Shown here one piece after another: positions 17,356-25,904 of a stretch of DNA of 59,538 bases. Below the pieces are notes generated by a model, which made no database searches, was not told the DNA's origin, and saw nothing but the letters and a program-made list of their open reading frames with translations. Both the position numbers and the translations under genes were made by a program. Origin of the DNA: Pseudomonas sp. GM49 (GTDB taxonomy: Bacteria; Pseudomonadota; Gammaproteobacteria; Pseudomonadales; Pseudomonadaceae); contig NZ_AKJL01000091.1 in the NCBI RefSeq assembly GCF_000282355.1, positions 1 through 59,538 on the forward strand. The letters are read 5' to 3'. Within the stretch, counting starts at the first letter, position 1. Every line of letters begins with the position of its first letter.

Positions 17356-18756
17356 ATGCAATATCCGATAACGCGCAGACCCGGATATTGCAGGTTGCTA
17401 GGGCGTTGCTTACCATCGCATCAAGCCGTTTCAATCTCTAACCTGGTAATCCCCCGCATGCCTGCGTATCCGATTCCTTTGTTTGACACCTACAATCGTT
17501 TTCGAGACCTGAATTTTAGTCGTGTGTCTGATGAACTACCTGTTGTCACTCAGTACCTTTTTTCCTTTCCGTCAGAGCTAAAGGCTCAAGATGGTTACCT
17601 CGCGGTTCGCGGATTCCTAAAGTCCTATTCAAATAACGAAGCTACGTTCAATTCATACCGGACGCATGTTGAGCGCCTTCTGCTGTGGTCTCTCCTGATA
17701 GCCAAAAAGCCGCTTCTAGAGCTCAGACGCCACGACTGTGAGCGTTTCCTGGAGTTTTGCTTACAGCCCCGACCTGAGTGGGTTGGTCCTGTCGTCAAAT
17801 CGAGATTTACCCGGGTTGGAGGTCGTAAGGCTGCTGAAACTGACACCTACATCATCAACGACAAATGGCGCCCTTTTAACGTCAAGATCGATAAACAGAT
17901 CCGCAAGGTTGCTGCGGAGAACAGTAGAGATGTAGATGACATAGCGTACAAAATGTCTGCTGGCTCGATGGGCCAGGTGTTTGCCGTTTGTGGCAGCTTT
18001 TTCCAGTACACCATTGACGAAGGCCTCACCACTGAAGCCAATCCAATTCGAGCCGTCAAACAAAAATCCAACTTTAAACAGCGCAACACGGTGATGAACT
18101 CTGGAAAAGCGCTCACTCCGCTCCAGTGGAATTATGTAATTGAAACCGCAGAGATCATGGCTCAGGAGGAACCTCGACATGAGCGGACCCTATTTATTGT
18201 GGCCACCCTCTTCTCTCTCTACCTCAGAATCTCTGATCTTGTCGGTCGGGACAACTGGACACCTACAATGGGTTCGTTCGAGTACGACGGTGAAAACTGG
18301 TGGTTCAACGTTGTCGGTAAGGGCAACAAGGCCGCGAAAATTAGCGTGCGAGACGAATACATTGAAGCCTACTTGAAGCGATATCGGATCACCCTCTCCC
18401 TTCCGCCGCTGCCGTCTCACAAGGAGAGTACTCCACTAGTCACAACGGTCAGAGGTCGTGCTGGTCTGTCAGATCGTTACATTCGTGCCCTTATTCAGAT
18501 GGTGTTCGATAAATCACTTCAGCGCATGAAGGACGAGGGACAAACTGACTTAGAGATGGACAAGCTTCGGTCTGCATCCTTACATTGGTTGCGTCACACG
18601 GCGGCTACATTTGACGCACCATTTCGCGATATCAAAGATCTCCAAGCTGACCTACGCCACGAAAGTATGTCGACAACTCAGAACACCTATTACAACTCGC
18701 TGGATCAGAATCGTGCAAAGTCAGTTAAGAGGCTCGGGATCAAGGACAGGGGTTAG
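17356..18756 (+). CDS. tyrosine recombinase / phage-type integrase
   Basis: A 466-residue site-specific recombinase. Near the C-terminus are the catalytic signatures: Arg in SLYLRISDLVGRD, His-x-x-Arg in LHWLRHTAAT, and His and the nucleophile Tyr in LRHESMSTTQNTYYNS. ATG 17356 has AGAGGG ten bases upstream; ATG 17458 lacks a ribosome site but would match the length of other integrases (432 residues). It begins 19 bases after the HTH/ParS-like gene. Its position about 900 bases from dif suggests that an element inserted next to the terminus; I could not identify its attachment sites. Confidence 0.88.
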   Translation: MQYPITRRPGYCRLLGRCLPSHQAVSISNLVIPRMPAYPIPLFDTYNRFRDLNFSRVSDELPVVTQYLFSFPSELKAQDGYLAVRGFLKSYSNNEATFNSYRTHVERLLLWSLLIAKKPLLELRRHDCERFLEFCLQPRPEWVGPVVKSRFTRVGGRKAAETDTYIINDKWRPFNVKIDKQIRKVAAENSRDVDDIAYKMSAGSMGQVFAVCGSFFQYTIDEGLTTEANPIRAVKQKSNFKQRNTVMNSGKALTPLQWNYVIETAEIMAQEEPRHERTLFIVATLFSLYLRISDLVGRDNWTPTMGSFEYDGENWWFNVVGKGNKAAKISVRDEYIEAYLKRYRITLSLPPLPSHKESTPLVTTVRGRAGLSDRYIRALIQMVFDKSLQRMKDEGQTDLEMDKLRSASLHWLRHTAATFDAPFRDIKDLQADLRHESMSTTQNTYYNSLDQNRAKSVKRLGIKDRG

Positions 18757-18885
18757 GATTTAGCTAGAACCGACAAGCCAGGCTCTGCTGTTCACTGCGT
18801 TAGGGCGGGCAGGAGGAGTGTTGCAGATGTAGCAGGGAACTCGGATCTAGTACGCCGACTTCCAACCTGCTTTGCCCCTTAGGAT

Positions 18886-19185
18886 CTAAGGCAGATGAAG
18901 CCTTGCGTGAGCGATGAGCTGATCTAGAAACCGGCTTACCGTACTCTTTTGCTCTACCCCTTGACGGGTTATGCTATGCAGTTCCTCGCCAGCGGCCGTC
19001 AACGTGACACTACGAGTCGTACGGTTCAACAGACGTACGCCAAGCCTGGTTTCCAGGCCCTTGATTGCATGACTCAACGCCGATGCACTAATCCCCACCT
19101 CTTGGCCGGCACGACTAAAGCTTTGATGTCGAGCAATAGCCAGAAACAAAACGAAATCGGCAAGATTGGCGCGACTGACCTGCAT
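18886..19185 (-). pseudogene. LysR-family regulator relic, internally deleted
   Basis: The first about 68 residues are a canonical LysR winged HTH ([20 protein letters not shown] then [18 protein letters not shown]) with a good ribosome site AGGAA. After AAGEEL the sequence switches to about 32 residues ending [18 protein letters not shown] and a stop. This tail resembles the extreme C-terminus of LysR proteins, so the effector-binding domain (about 200 residues) appears deleted. A full LysR protein is about 300 residues. It lies between the recombinase gene and the nSTAND gene, a likely scar of island insertion or deletion. Confidence 0.75.
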
Positions 19186-19312
19186 GTTGTTTTTCCTGTT
19201 CGGTGATGAATGAGGGTCAAGCGGCGTATCGCGGAGGCATCGGCCTAGATATTATCTCGCATAGGACATCACATTGATGAGCATCGCTCAATCGGTAATA
19301 CGGGAGCGGCCC

Positions 19313-21667
19313 CTATTCAAGCGAATGAGGCCTTTTGAGCCCTATTTTTCCCGGCGCGAACCACAGTTCGTAATGGCTGTCACGAATGCTCTCGCTACCA
19401 CCGTAGCGTTCGCTTAAATCAACAAGTTGTACTGACGGTTCAACCAATAAATCATTGATTTTTTTGCGAAGCAGTTCGCCTGCCTCGCAATCAGCTGTTT
19501 TGAAGCAGCGAAGCTCATTCCTGCGGAGCGCAACGGTGACAAGCTCGATGCCGGGAACCATCACTTCTAAGTTATTAATCTGGAGCGAAGAAATGTCTTG
19601 GCGAAGTTCCTGGGCGTCACTACGTTGCTGCTCAGAGCTGATCTGAATGTACACTCGGGGGTTCGGTATTTTGGAATAGATTTGGGGAGGGGCAGCGATT
19701 GAGCGAGATCTGTCGAGGTTGCCAACCTCATTGCTAAGCTGAGTGTTTACTTTATCTAGTGTTTGTGCAAAATCCGACGTGGGGTTGGTGCTTTCTACTT
19801 CGACTTGAAGCTTTTCCAGCGATTTTTTTACTTCTTGCAATGACTGAGCAGATTGTTTGTTGTTCTGAGCCAACTCTTCAGTGCGTTCGCGAGCGGCATT
19901 GGCCAGCGAGAGTTGAATATCTGCTTCTGCGCGTTCTCTTTTAAATTTGAGAGATTCTTGCTTGGCATCAAACCACAGATAAGTTGCCCCAACGCTTAGT
20001 ACAAAAATAACGGCAGAAAATATTTTTAAAATTCTATATTTAGTGCGCTGGGCACTCTCATGAACCTCTCGAAGCTGCAATTCCTCTTGCCTATCGCGCT
20101 GCGCTGTTCGCTCAGTCTCCTCTCGATCTCGCTCCGCTAATCGTAAAGCTTCTTCTCGATCACGTGCAGCCACCTGTAGGGCCACTTCTCGATCTCGCAC
20201 CACTATGCTCGCCTTTAGCAGGTCCTGGACCCTGTCCCATTCACCCCCATAACGCCTCGCCCATTCGGCGTTTCGACGTAGCATCCAACGTTCACGTTCT
20301 CCAGTCGCGATGCTGCTCAATACATCACGATCATTCTTTTCGTAACTGTCTGCCTGCACCAACAACGCTCGCCAGACCAATCCTGTTCTGAACTCACGAT
20401 TGACCCAGCCCTCCACGGGGGCCGATATTTTGGCCCAGCAGCGAATCAGCGCTTCATGGCTAACATCCACCAAGTCGTTCAGCTCAATCAGCTGGTTTCC
20501 ATAGGGCCGCAGAAAGGACGTTCCTTCAGCACGAAAATGATCGATGACACCGCGGATGCTTCGTTCGTCGGACCCGGTCACCTTGATGAGCGTTTCTAAT
20601 GTGCAAGGGCGCCGAATCGCCTGACCATCGGCGTTCATCCCCGTCAGCGCACGGAAAAGGTCTTCGACTACCCGGCTGCCAGGCAATAGATACTCGCCTT
20701 CGGCTTGTGCCTGCACGCTGTCAGCATGCGACGAAAGCAAGTGTGCTATACCGCCTTTTTCCAAGTAATGCTCTAGTTCCAGCGTCCAGGCCGGCCCCTT
20801 GGAGCATTGTTGGTTCTCCAGGAGGGGGCATGTTGTGCTCTGCTCACGGCAAAGCAACATCAACGCGTGCTGGATGAGTGGTAACTGGTCCTGGCTACCT
20901 TTTGAGTCCGCGACTAGCCGATCAGCCAACGCCGGGGAAATTTCGCCATCGAACAATTGTGCGGGCTCACAGATTGCACGCATCAAGTCTTCATGACTCA
21001 TTCGCGGGAGTAGGTATTGCGTTGCGTTTACTGCTTCGGCAAATCCTTCGAAACGGGCGCAGGCACCTAGGAACTCTGAGCGCATCGTCAGAATCGCATA
21101 GAGCCCTTCAGGCTGACTCTCAAGCATTGATACCAGAAATTCGGTCAGCAAATGAGCTTCTTCCCGCCCATGACGATGTGCGTGTTCAAACAGCTCTTCG
21201 AATTGGTCAATGAGTATGCAGACACGATTGTTCTCGCTCGTGTTCAGCAACCTGGCGAGCTCAGCTGGACCGCTTCGTCCGTAATTGAGTACTCGCCTAA
21301 TATCGATAATGTCTTGCTGGTGCTGATTATCATCAGAAAGCTCTGCCAACGCTTCCGCCAGATTCCAGAGCGGCGCCTCCTGCGGTGCGGCGATACATGT
21401 TCGCCAGCGCGCTCCACCAAAGGCGCTCTCATGCTCCAATCGCGGCAATACACCGGCGCGGATCAACGAACTTTTTCCGCAACCTGAATCTCCGTGAATG
21501 ACCAAAACTTGCTGCTTGAGCAGTCGGGATACAATCGCGTCGGCCATTCGTTCGCGACCAAAAAAAATCGGCCATTCTGTTTTTTCAAATGGGCGCAGGC
21601 CTGGATAGGGTTTCCCAGGCAACGTGACAGCGAACGAGGTCTCGAGCTCGGTCATCGTGGTGCTCAT
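19313..21667 (-). CDS. nSTAND1 NTPase with hendecad repeats and membrane anchor
   Basis: 784 residues. The N-terminal nSTAND1 signature PYPGLRPFEKTEWPIFFGRE is followed by Walker A GDSGCGKS (59-66), Walker B ILIDQFEE (151-158) and a STAND-type winged-helix region. Residues 490-533 are four 11-residue repeats of the type RDREEALRLAE, then comes a membrane helix (about 547-566, ILKIFSAVIFVLSVGATYLW), a coiled coil to about 640 and a C-terminal domain I do not recognise. STAND NTPases sense a trigger and oligomerise. ATG 21667 overlaps the TIR gene stop (ATGA), so TIR and NTPase are co-translated. The upstream start at 21727 would only extend into the TIR gene. Confidence 0.85.
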   Translation of the reverse strand: MSTTMTELETSFAVTLPGKPYPGLRPFEKTEWPIFFGRERMADAIVSRLLKQQVLVIHGDSGCGKSSLIRAGVLPRLEHESAFGGARWRTCIAAPQEAPLWNLAEALAELSDDNQHQQDIIDIRRVLNYGRSGPAELARLLNTSENNRVCILIDQFEELFEHAHRHGREEAHLLTEFLVSMLESQPEGLYAILTMRSEFLGACARFEGFAEAVNATQYLLPRMSHEDLMRAICEPAQLFDGEISPALADRLVADSKGSQDQLPLIQHALMLLCREQSTTCPLLENQQCSKGPAWTLELEHYLEKGGIAHLLSSHADSVQAQAEGEYLLPGSRVVEDLFRALTGMNADGQAIRRPCTLETLIKVTGSDERSIRGVIDHFRAEGTSFLRPYGNQLIELNDLVDVSHEALIRCWAKISAPVEGWVNREFRTGLVWRALLVQADSYEKNDRDVLSSIATGERERWMLRRNAEWARRYGGEWDRVQDLLKASIVVRDREVALQVAARDREEALRLAERDREETERTAQRDRQEELQLREVHESAQRTKYRILKIFSAVIFVLSVGATYLWFDAKQESLKFKRERAEADIQLSLANAARERTEELAQNNKQSAQSLQEVKKSLEKLQVEVESTNPTSDFAQTLDKVNTQLSNEVGNLDRSRSIAAPPQIYSKIPNPRVYIQISSEQQRSDAQELRQDISSLQINNLEVMVPGIELVTVALRRNELRCFKTADCEAGELLRKKINDLLVEPSVQLVDLSERYGGSESIRDSHYELWFAPGKIGLKRPHSLE

Positions 21668-22767
21668 GATCTTTGCTTCAGGGCGGAGCTTTTTGCGCTC
21701 AACCAATCCTTGATGCTGTCCGTCCACGACTCCTGCGTAGCGTCAAGCCAATCGGTTTGAAGGATGCGTGCTGTCGCTTTGCGTATGGGGGTTGCTATGT
21801 CGCTACCGACCGTATCGAGCAGGCCGCAAGGGAGCAGCCGATTGCTGTGAGCACGAGCGGAGTGACGATCATGTTTGCCGACTATCACCAAGTCTGCGTC
21901 GAGCGCGTGACTATCGTGAGTGCCAATGATCAGCATGGCGTCACAGGCTGACATAAGTTCAATTCGCTGCGCGCGAATTTGTTCAGGATCGCGTGCATTC
22001 TGCTGAAGATTTAGCTGCCCCGGGCTAACTCCGAAGCCAGCACTTGTAAGAGCAAGAGCCACCTTATCCCAAGTATCGTTATGCTCGGGCCTGCCATGCA
22101 GGTATATCATTGGGCCGATGTCCTCTCCTGCGAGCTTGCTTATTTCCGCTTTGAGCCTAGCACGCTCGTTGGCCCGCTTTTTGAGTGCATCCAGTTTCGG
22201 ATTAATGTTCGAGACGATTTCAATAATTGCCTTTTTAAAGTCACTACCGAATGCCGGGATATCCACCCATCCCAAGGGCCTCTCCTCTCCAGAAATTGGA
22301 GCATGGAAGTGAAACCCAACCAGAGGGTGATCACGCTCGTCGGTAAGCAACTTGGGCCAAACATCGTTTTTAGTTGGCCAGATACGAACTACAGCTATTC
22401 GTTCCTCACAAGTCAATGCCAGGTCAGTTTGATGTTCGTGCCACCACTGACGCTCGTCTGAGCACCAGGACGATTTAAGGTAATCCGGTGACATGAGGAT
22501 CACTAGTAATGCGGTGTGGTTCAGCTTTTCACGCAACTGCTGGGTGAGAGGTGCCATGGGGTCAACACCGCACCCCGGGCGATGATCGCCGTCACGAAAA
22601 ATTTGGAGTAGCTCTCGAACTCCTGGTTGTGTTCGCAGCTCTTGTTCCAGCTCCTGTGCAAAAGCAGCCGACCAAGGCTGTAGATGGCCGACTCCATGCC
22701 CTCTGTCATACCCGTGGCTGTAGCTTATGAACAGATCATGTGTGAAAGGCTCACCAACGTAGGACAT
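21664..22767 (-). CDS. TIR-domain protein with second C-terminal toll-like domain
   Basis: 367 residues. The N-terminal TIR domain starts DLFISYSHGYD and keeps the catalytic-type glutamate in SSWCSDERQWW, so NAD+ hydrolysis or nucleotide signalling is plausible. A second Rossmann-like region begins near residue 225 (IGPMIYLHGRPEHNDTWDKV), of a kind often seen next to TIR domains in conflict systems; its activity is unknown. ATG 22767 is the start used; an upstream ATG (22788) is also possible. The stop overlaps the nSTAND start, giving a two-gene operon with the TIR effector first and the NTPase sensor second. Confidence 0.85.
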   Translation of the reverse strand: MSYVGEPFTHDLFISYSHGYDRGHGVGHLQPWSAAFAQELEQELRTQPGVRELLQIFRDGDHRPGCGVDPMAPLTQQLREKLNHTALLVILMSPDYLKSSWCSDERQWWHEHQTDLALTCEERIAVVRIWPTKNDVWPKLLTDERDHPLVGFHFHAPISGEERPLGWVDIPAFGSDFKKAIIEIVSNINPKLDALKKRANERARLKAEISKLAGEDIGPMIYLHGRPEHNDTWDKVALALTSAGFGVSPGQLNLQQNARDPEQIRAQRIELMSACDAMLIIGTHDSHALDADLVIVGKHDRHSARAHSNRLLPCGLLDTVGSDIATPIRKATARILQTDWLDATQESWTDSIKDWLSAKSSALKQRS

Positions 22768-23343
22768 AACGATGCATCCTGAGTACAAAGTCAGTCAGGG
22801 GTCTACTTCATTGCCGCTCATCAGAATAAGTGATGCCTTGTTACTCCCACAAACAAGGCCCAAGGCTTTCTCTTCTGTCATATCAAATGACGGTAGCAAA
22901 GTGCCAGAAAAATGCACGAAAGAAGGCGAATGTCTTAGGCGTTCCGTCGGATAGTGGTTTGATCATGAGGGGCTCTTACCTACTGCAACGATGGACCGGT
23001 AAGCAGGTCATGTGAACCGGTAAAGTTGATGCATGCACGCCCAACGGTCGTAAGCATACAAAGATTAAGGTTTGAGTTTTCAGACGCCGGCCTGCGTGGC
23101 CTCTTTAGGCGTCCAGATCAATTTGTACAGGCGATCACCATGCTGTGCAGGCAAAAAGCCGATAGATGCGATCGAAATGTTTTGATCAATCGATCAGCGT
23201 TATTTCATCGCTGTATGGCTTCGCTCACTCCCCCCCTCCTCGACCACGCATTCGTTTGTCTTCACCCATGCATCGCTATTTCGGGAATCGGCTAGCCTAG
23301 CTGTAAGTCGGTTGTGTAATAGCTCATCGGTGAGTCAGTGAAA
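22768..23343. other. divergent intergenic region, no gene seen
   Basis: This 576-base gap separates the TIR-nSTAND operon from the divergent TIR-propeller gene and must contain promoters for both. Small open frames within it (22772-22954, 22830-23015, 23026-23295) lack family resemblance and ribosome sites. I see no strong repeat or terminator. Confidence 0.5.
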
Positions 23344-25617
23344 ATGAAACACGATATCTTTTCCAAAAAGAAAGAGATGGCTGCAACGCACTACGTTGCG
23401 TTTCTTTCTTACGCCCATGTGGACGAGGCGATCGCCGGGTGGCTACACAAGCGTCTTGAGTCTTACGTGGTACCTGCTTCGCTAGTTGGCCGTGAAGGAC
23501 GTCATGGCCCGATCGGCAAGCGTTTGGGTCGAGTCTTCCGTGACCGCACCGACCTGCCCGCTTCGGGTAGTCTGGCGCGAGAGATTTGCAATGCGCTGGA
23601 AGTAGCCGATTTTTTGATCGTTCTCTGCTCGCCAAACAGTGCGGGCAGCTCTCACGTGATGGAAGAGATTCGTTTTTTTAAAGCACTTGGCAAATCGCAT
23701 CGCATTCTGGCCGGCATCGTCGCCGGAGAGCCCTATGCGACCACCAAGTCCGGAGGGGTACCTGAAGCGGAGTGCTTTCCCAATGCTCTCTTGAATCGAG
23801 TGAATACAGAAGGAGTCATCTCAAGTACTGCGGAAGCAACGGAACCTCTTGCCGCTGACTTCCGTGAAGGTAAGGACGGTCGCGAAGCTGCGGTCATGAA
23901 ACTGATCGCTGGCCTGCTGGGTTTGAACCTCGACGAACTGATTCAGCGGGAGAAGCAAGCTGAGCGAAATCGACGCCTTCGCGCCAATACCATCGCGGCT
24001 GTCATGACATTTCTTGCCTTGGGGGCATTTGCGGCAGGTGGGGCTGCGATATGGCAAAGCTACAAAGCAGAAGAACAACGACAGCTCGCTGTGGCGCGCA
24101 GTCTTTCGGTCATGGCACAAGCACTTGCTAAAGAGGATGGGGCCGCCCAACGAGACGTGTTGGCCGCTTTAGTGGTCGAAGCGATCAAGCGCCTCCCCCC
24201 TGCAGAGGGGACTTCGCTCGCGGCGATAATGGCAGTGCGCCTGGGAGAAGATATCGCGCTCGATACCGAGCGTGGAGAAGATCTCGAGGTGCGATTCATT
24301 CCAGGCAAGGACGAGATTGCGGCAACCGGTTTCGCGATGGGCCTTTTTCTATTGAGCATGCCTGACGTTAAGGTTCGAAAAGTTGAGTCAATTCAACTTG
24401 GATCGACGGACTCAGGTGCGCCATTGTCGAATTTTGGTCCTATCGATCCCCGTGGTCGCTATCTCGTGGTGGAGTCTCACGCAGGCACCAGCTATGTTGT
24501 CGATACAGATCTGTTGGCGGTTCATGCGATACCCGCTGAAAGCTGGTCGAGTCGCTTCAGCGACGATTCCGCATTTGTTGGCTCGGTAACATCTGATGGG
24601 TACCGGAGCAGGTTTGCAAGGTTTCTGCTTCCGGGCCTCGAGCAGGACGGCTTTGTCATTGGTGAAGGCGGCATCTACGACCTGCAGTACTTCGATGCGA
24701 ACATTGCAATGTTCTTTAGTGAGGGGCGTCCACTGATCGTTCGCTCGGCCGCGAAGCAGCAAGCGTTCGCCGGAGATGGGAAATGGCATATCAAGGCCGT
24801 CGCGAGTGACGGTCAGAAGATCTATTTGGCCATGGAGGACGGAGACATGGGGATACCTTTGCCTCCCCCCCTGGAGGATGACGGTACAGGTTCTTTGTCC
24901 TCGCAAAATTCCAAGGCAACAGTCGCTTCCAGTGAGGAAAAACATCAGGGAGAGGCCACCAGATTCACTCGGCCTCAGGGTGAGGCTGCTGGGATTTATC
25001 GGTTGAACTGGGAGAGTAATGCGCTGGAGTCGGTCCTTGAAATTCCAGCACCGCTTAGTGTGCAGCGTTCAAGTGACAAGGCGCGGTTACTGATTCGGGC
25101 CAAGGACCGTGTCTGCTGGCGTCAGCTTGGAGCAGGCGACTTTACTTGCGTGCCTCTGCAAGACGCGGATGAACAATGCAGTTCTGTGGATTGCATTGCT
25201 CTCGCATCTAATAATCGCTGGCTTGCGGCTCAGATCAAATCAGGGTGGCAGCTCGTCGATATGCAGGGAATGGATAGGTGGTCGATCGCACAAGAGAGCC
25301 CCAAAGCTGCCCTGTTTTCGCCTACTTCGCGGATAGCCCTTTTGCTAGGGGATAACGATCTCGTCCTGATCGATCTTGAAAGTCATGAAGTTGTCGCTCG
25401 ATTGCCCAGAACCATCGATACGCAGCGTGTCGCGCTGAATGACAAAGGGAATCTTCTGGCATTCGGCGGTGCTGGAAGTGTTCGTGTGGCGCGATTGGAG
25501 CCCAATGCTTTAATGGCACAACTCTGCAAGCAGCCTGGCCGCAACCTGGACGAGGTGCAATGGAAAAGCTATCTCGGTGATTTGGCGTGGAGCCCAAGCT
25601 GTGAAGGATGGAAGTGA
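23344..25617 (+). CDS. TIR domain-transmembrane-beta-propeller-like protein
   Basis: About 757 residues. The N-terminal TIR domain (about 10-165) begins YVAFLSYAHVDEAIAGWL and has the glutamate in SSHVMEEIRFF. A single membrane helix follows (about 222-240, TIAAVMTFLALGAFAAGGAA) with a charged juxtamembrane segment. The large C-terminal part reads like degenerate WD40/propeller blades (PGKDEIAATGFAMGLFLLS, LIDLESHEVVARLPR, LLAFGGAGSVRVARLEP). It resembles bacterial TIR-WD40 sensors that trigger NAD+ loss. Start options are GTG 23338, ATG 23344 and ATG 23377. It is divergent from the TIR-nSTAND operon; the three may form one system or two. Confidence 0.82.
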   Translation: MKHDIFSKKKEMAATHYVAFLSYAHVDEAIAGWLHKRLESYVVPASLVGREGRHGPIGKRLGRVFRDRTDLPASGSLAREICNALEVADFLIVLCSPNSAGSSHVMEEIRFFKALGKSHRILAGIVAGEPYATTKSGGVPEAECFPNALLNRVNTEGVISSTAEATEPLAADFREGKDGREAAVMKLIAGLLGLNLDELIQREKQAERNRRLRANTIAAVMTFLALGAFAAGGAAIWQSYKAEEQRQLAVARSLSVMAQALAKEDGAAQRDVLAALVVEAIKRLPPAEGTSLAAIMAVRLGEDIALDTERGEDLEVRFIPGKDEIAATGFAMGLFLLSMPDVKVRKVESIQLGSTDSGAPLSNFGPIDPRGRYLVVESHAGTSYVVDTDLLAVHAIPAESWSSRFSDDSAFVGSVTSDGYRSRFARFLLPGLEQDGFVIGEGGIYDLQYFDANIAMFFSEGRPLIVRSAAKQQAFAGDGKWHIKAVASDGQKIYLAMEDGDMGIPLPPPLEDDGTGSLSSQNSKATVASSEEKHQGEATRFTRPQGEAAGIYRLNWESNALESVLEIPAPLSVQRSSDKARLLIRAKDRVCWRQLGAGDFTCVPLQDADEQCSSVDCIALASNNRWLAAQIKSGWQLVDMQGMDRWSIAQESPKAALFSPTSRIALLLGDNDLVLIDLESHEVVARLPRTIDTQRVALNDKGNLLAFGGAGSVRVARLEPNALMAQLCKQPGRNLDEVQWKSYLGDLAWSPSCEGWK

Positions 25618-25904
25618 GCGTTCTGTCTGCGACGCCTGGCAGTCGTCGCACCAAAATGAAAAATGGAAAGCAATCAACCAGCCGCTGTTGGTTCATGGTG
25701 GTTAGACAATCGACCAGGGTATGCAATTGCTTGCTTTTGTCCGTCATGTTTCAAGAAGTACACTTCAGCAATCGCTCATGAGCAAGCAATCAAACCGTCA
25801 AGGGTCATTGCGGTGAATTTCCAGCGGCCTTCGAGATGAGCGCCGCTGATCAGTGGACTGAATTTCACCCCGTGCCTACCTATCGCATGCCCTCCCCTTG
25901 CGAG
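25618..25904. other. convergent gap with a short hairpin
   Basis: The 287-base gap between the propeller and protease genes contains arms TGCGACG (25628-25634) and CGTCGCA (25644-25650), without a T-run. It also carries a - strand GGGNAGGG octamer (CCCTCCCC at 25890-25897). Nothing else is evident. Confidence 0.4.

Noticed and set aside
19684..19691. GGGGAGGG octamer on + to the right of dif
   Set aside because: It runs against the polarity of the other right-arm octamers. I kept it as an exception in the count rather than as evidence against dif, since isolated reversed KOPS are expected.
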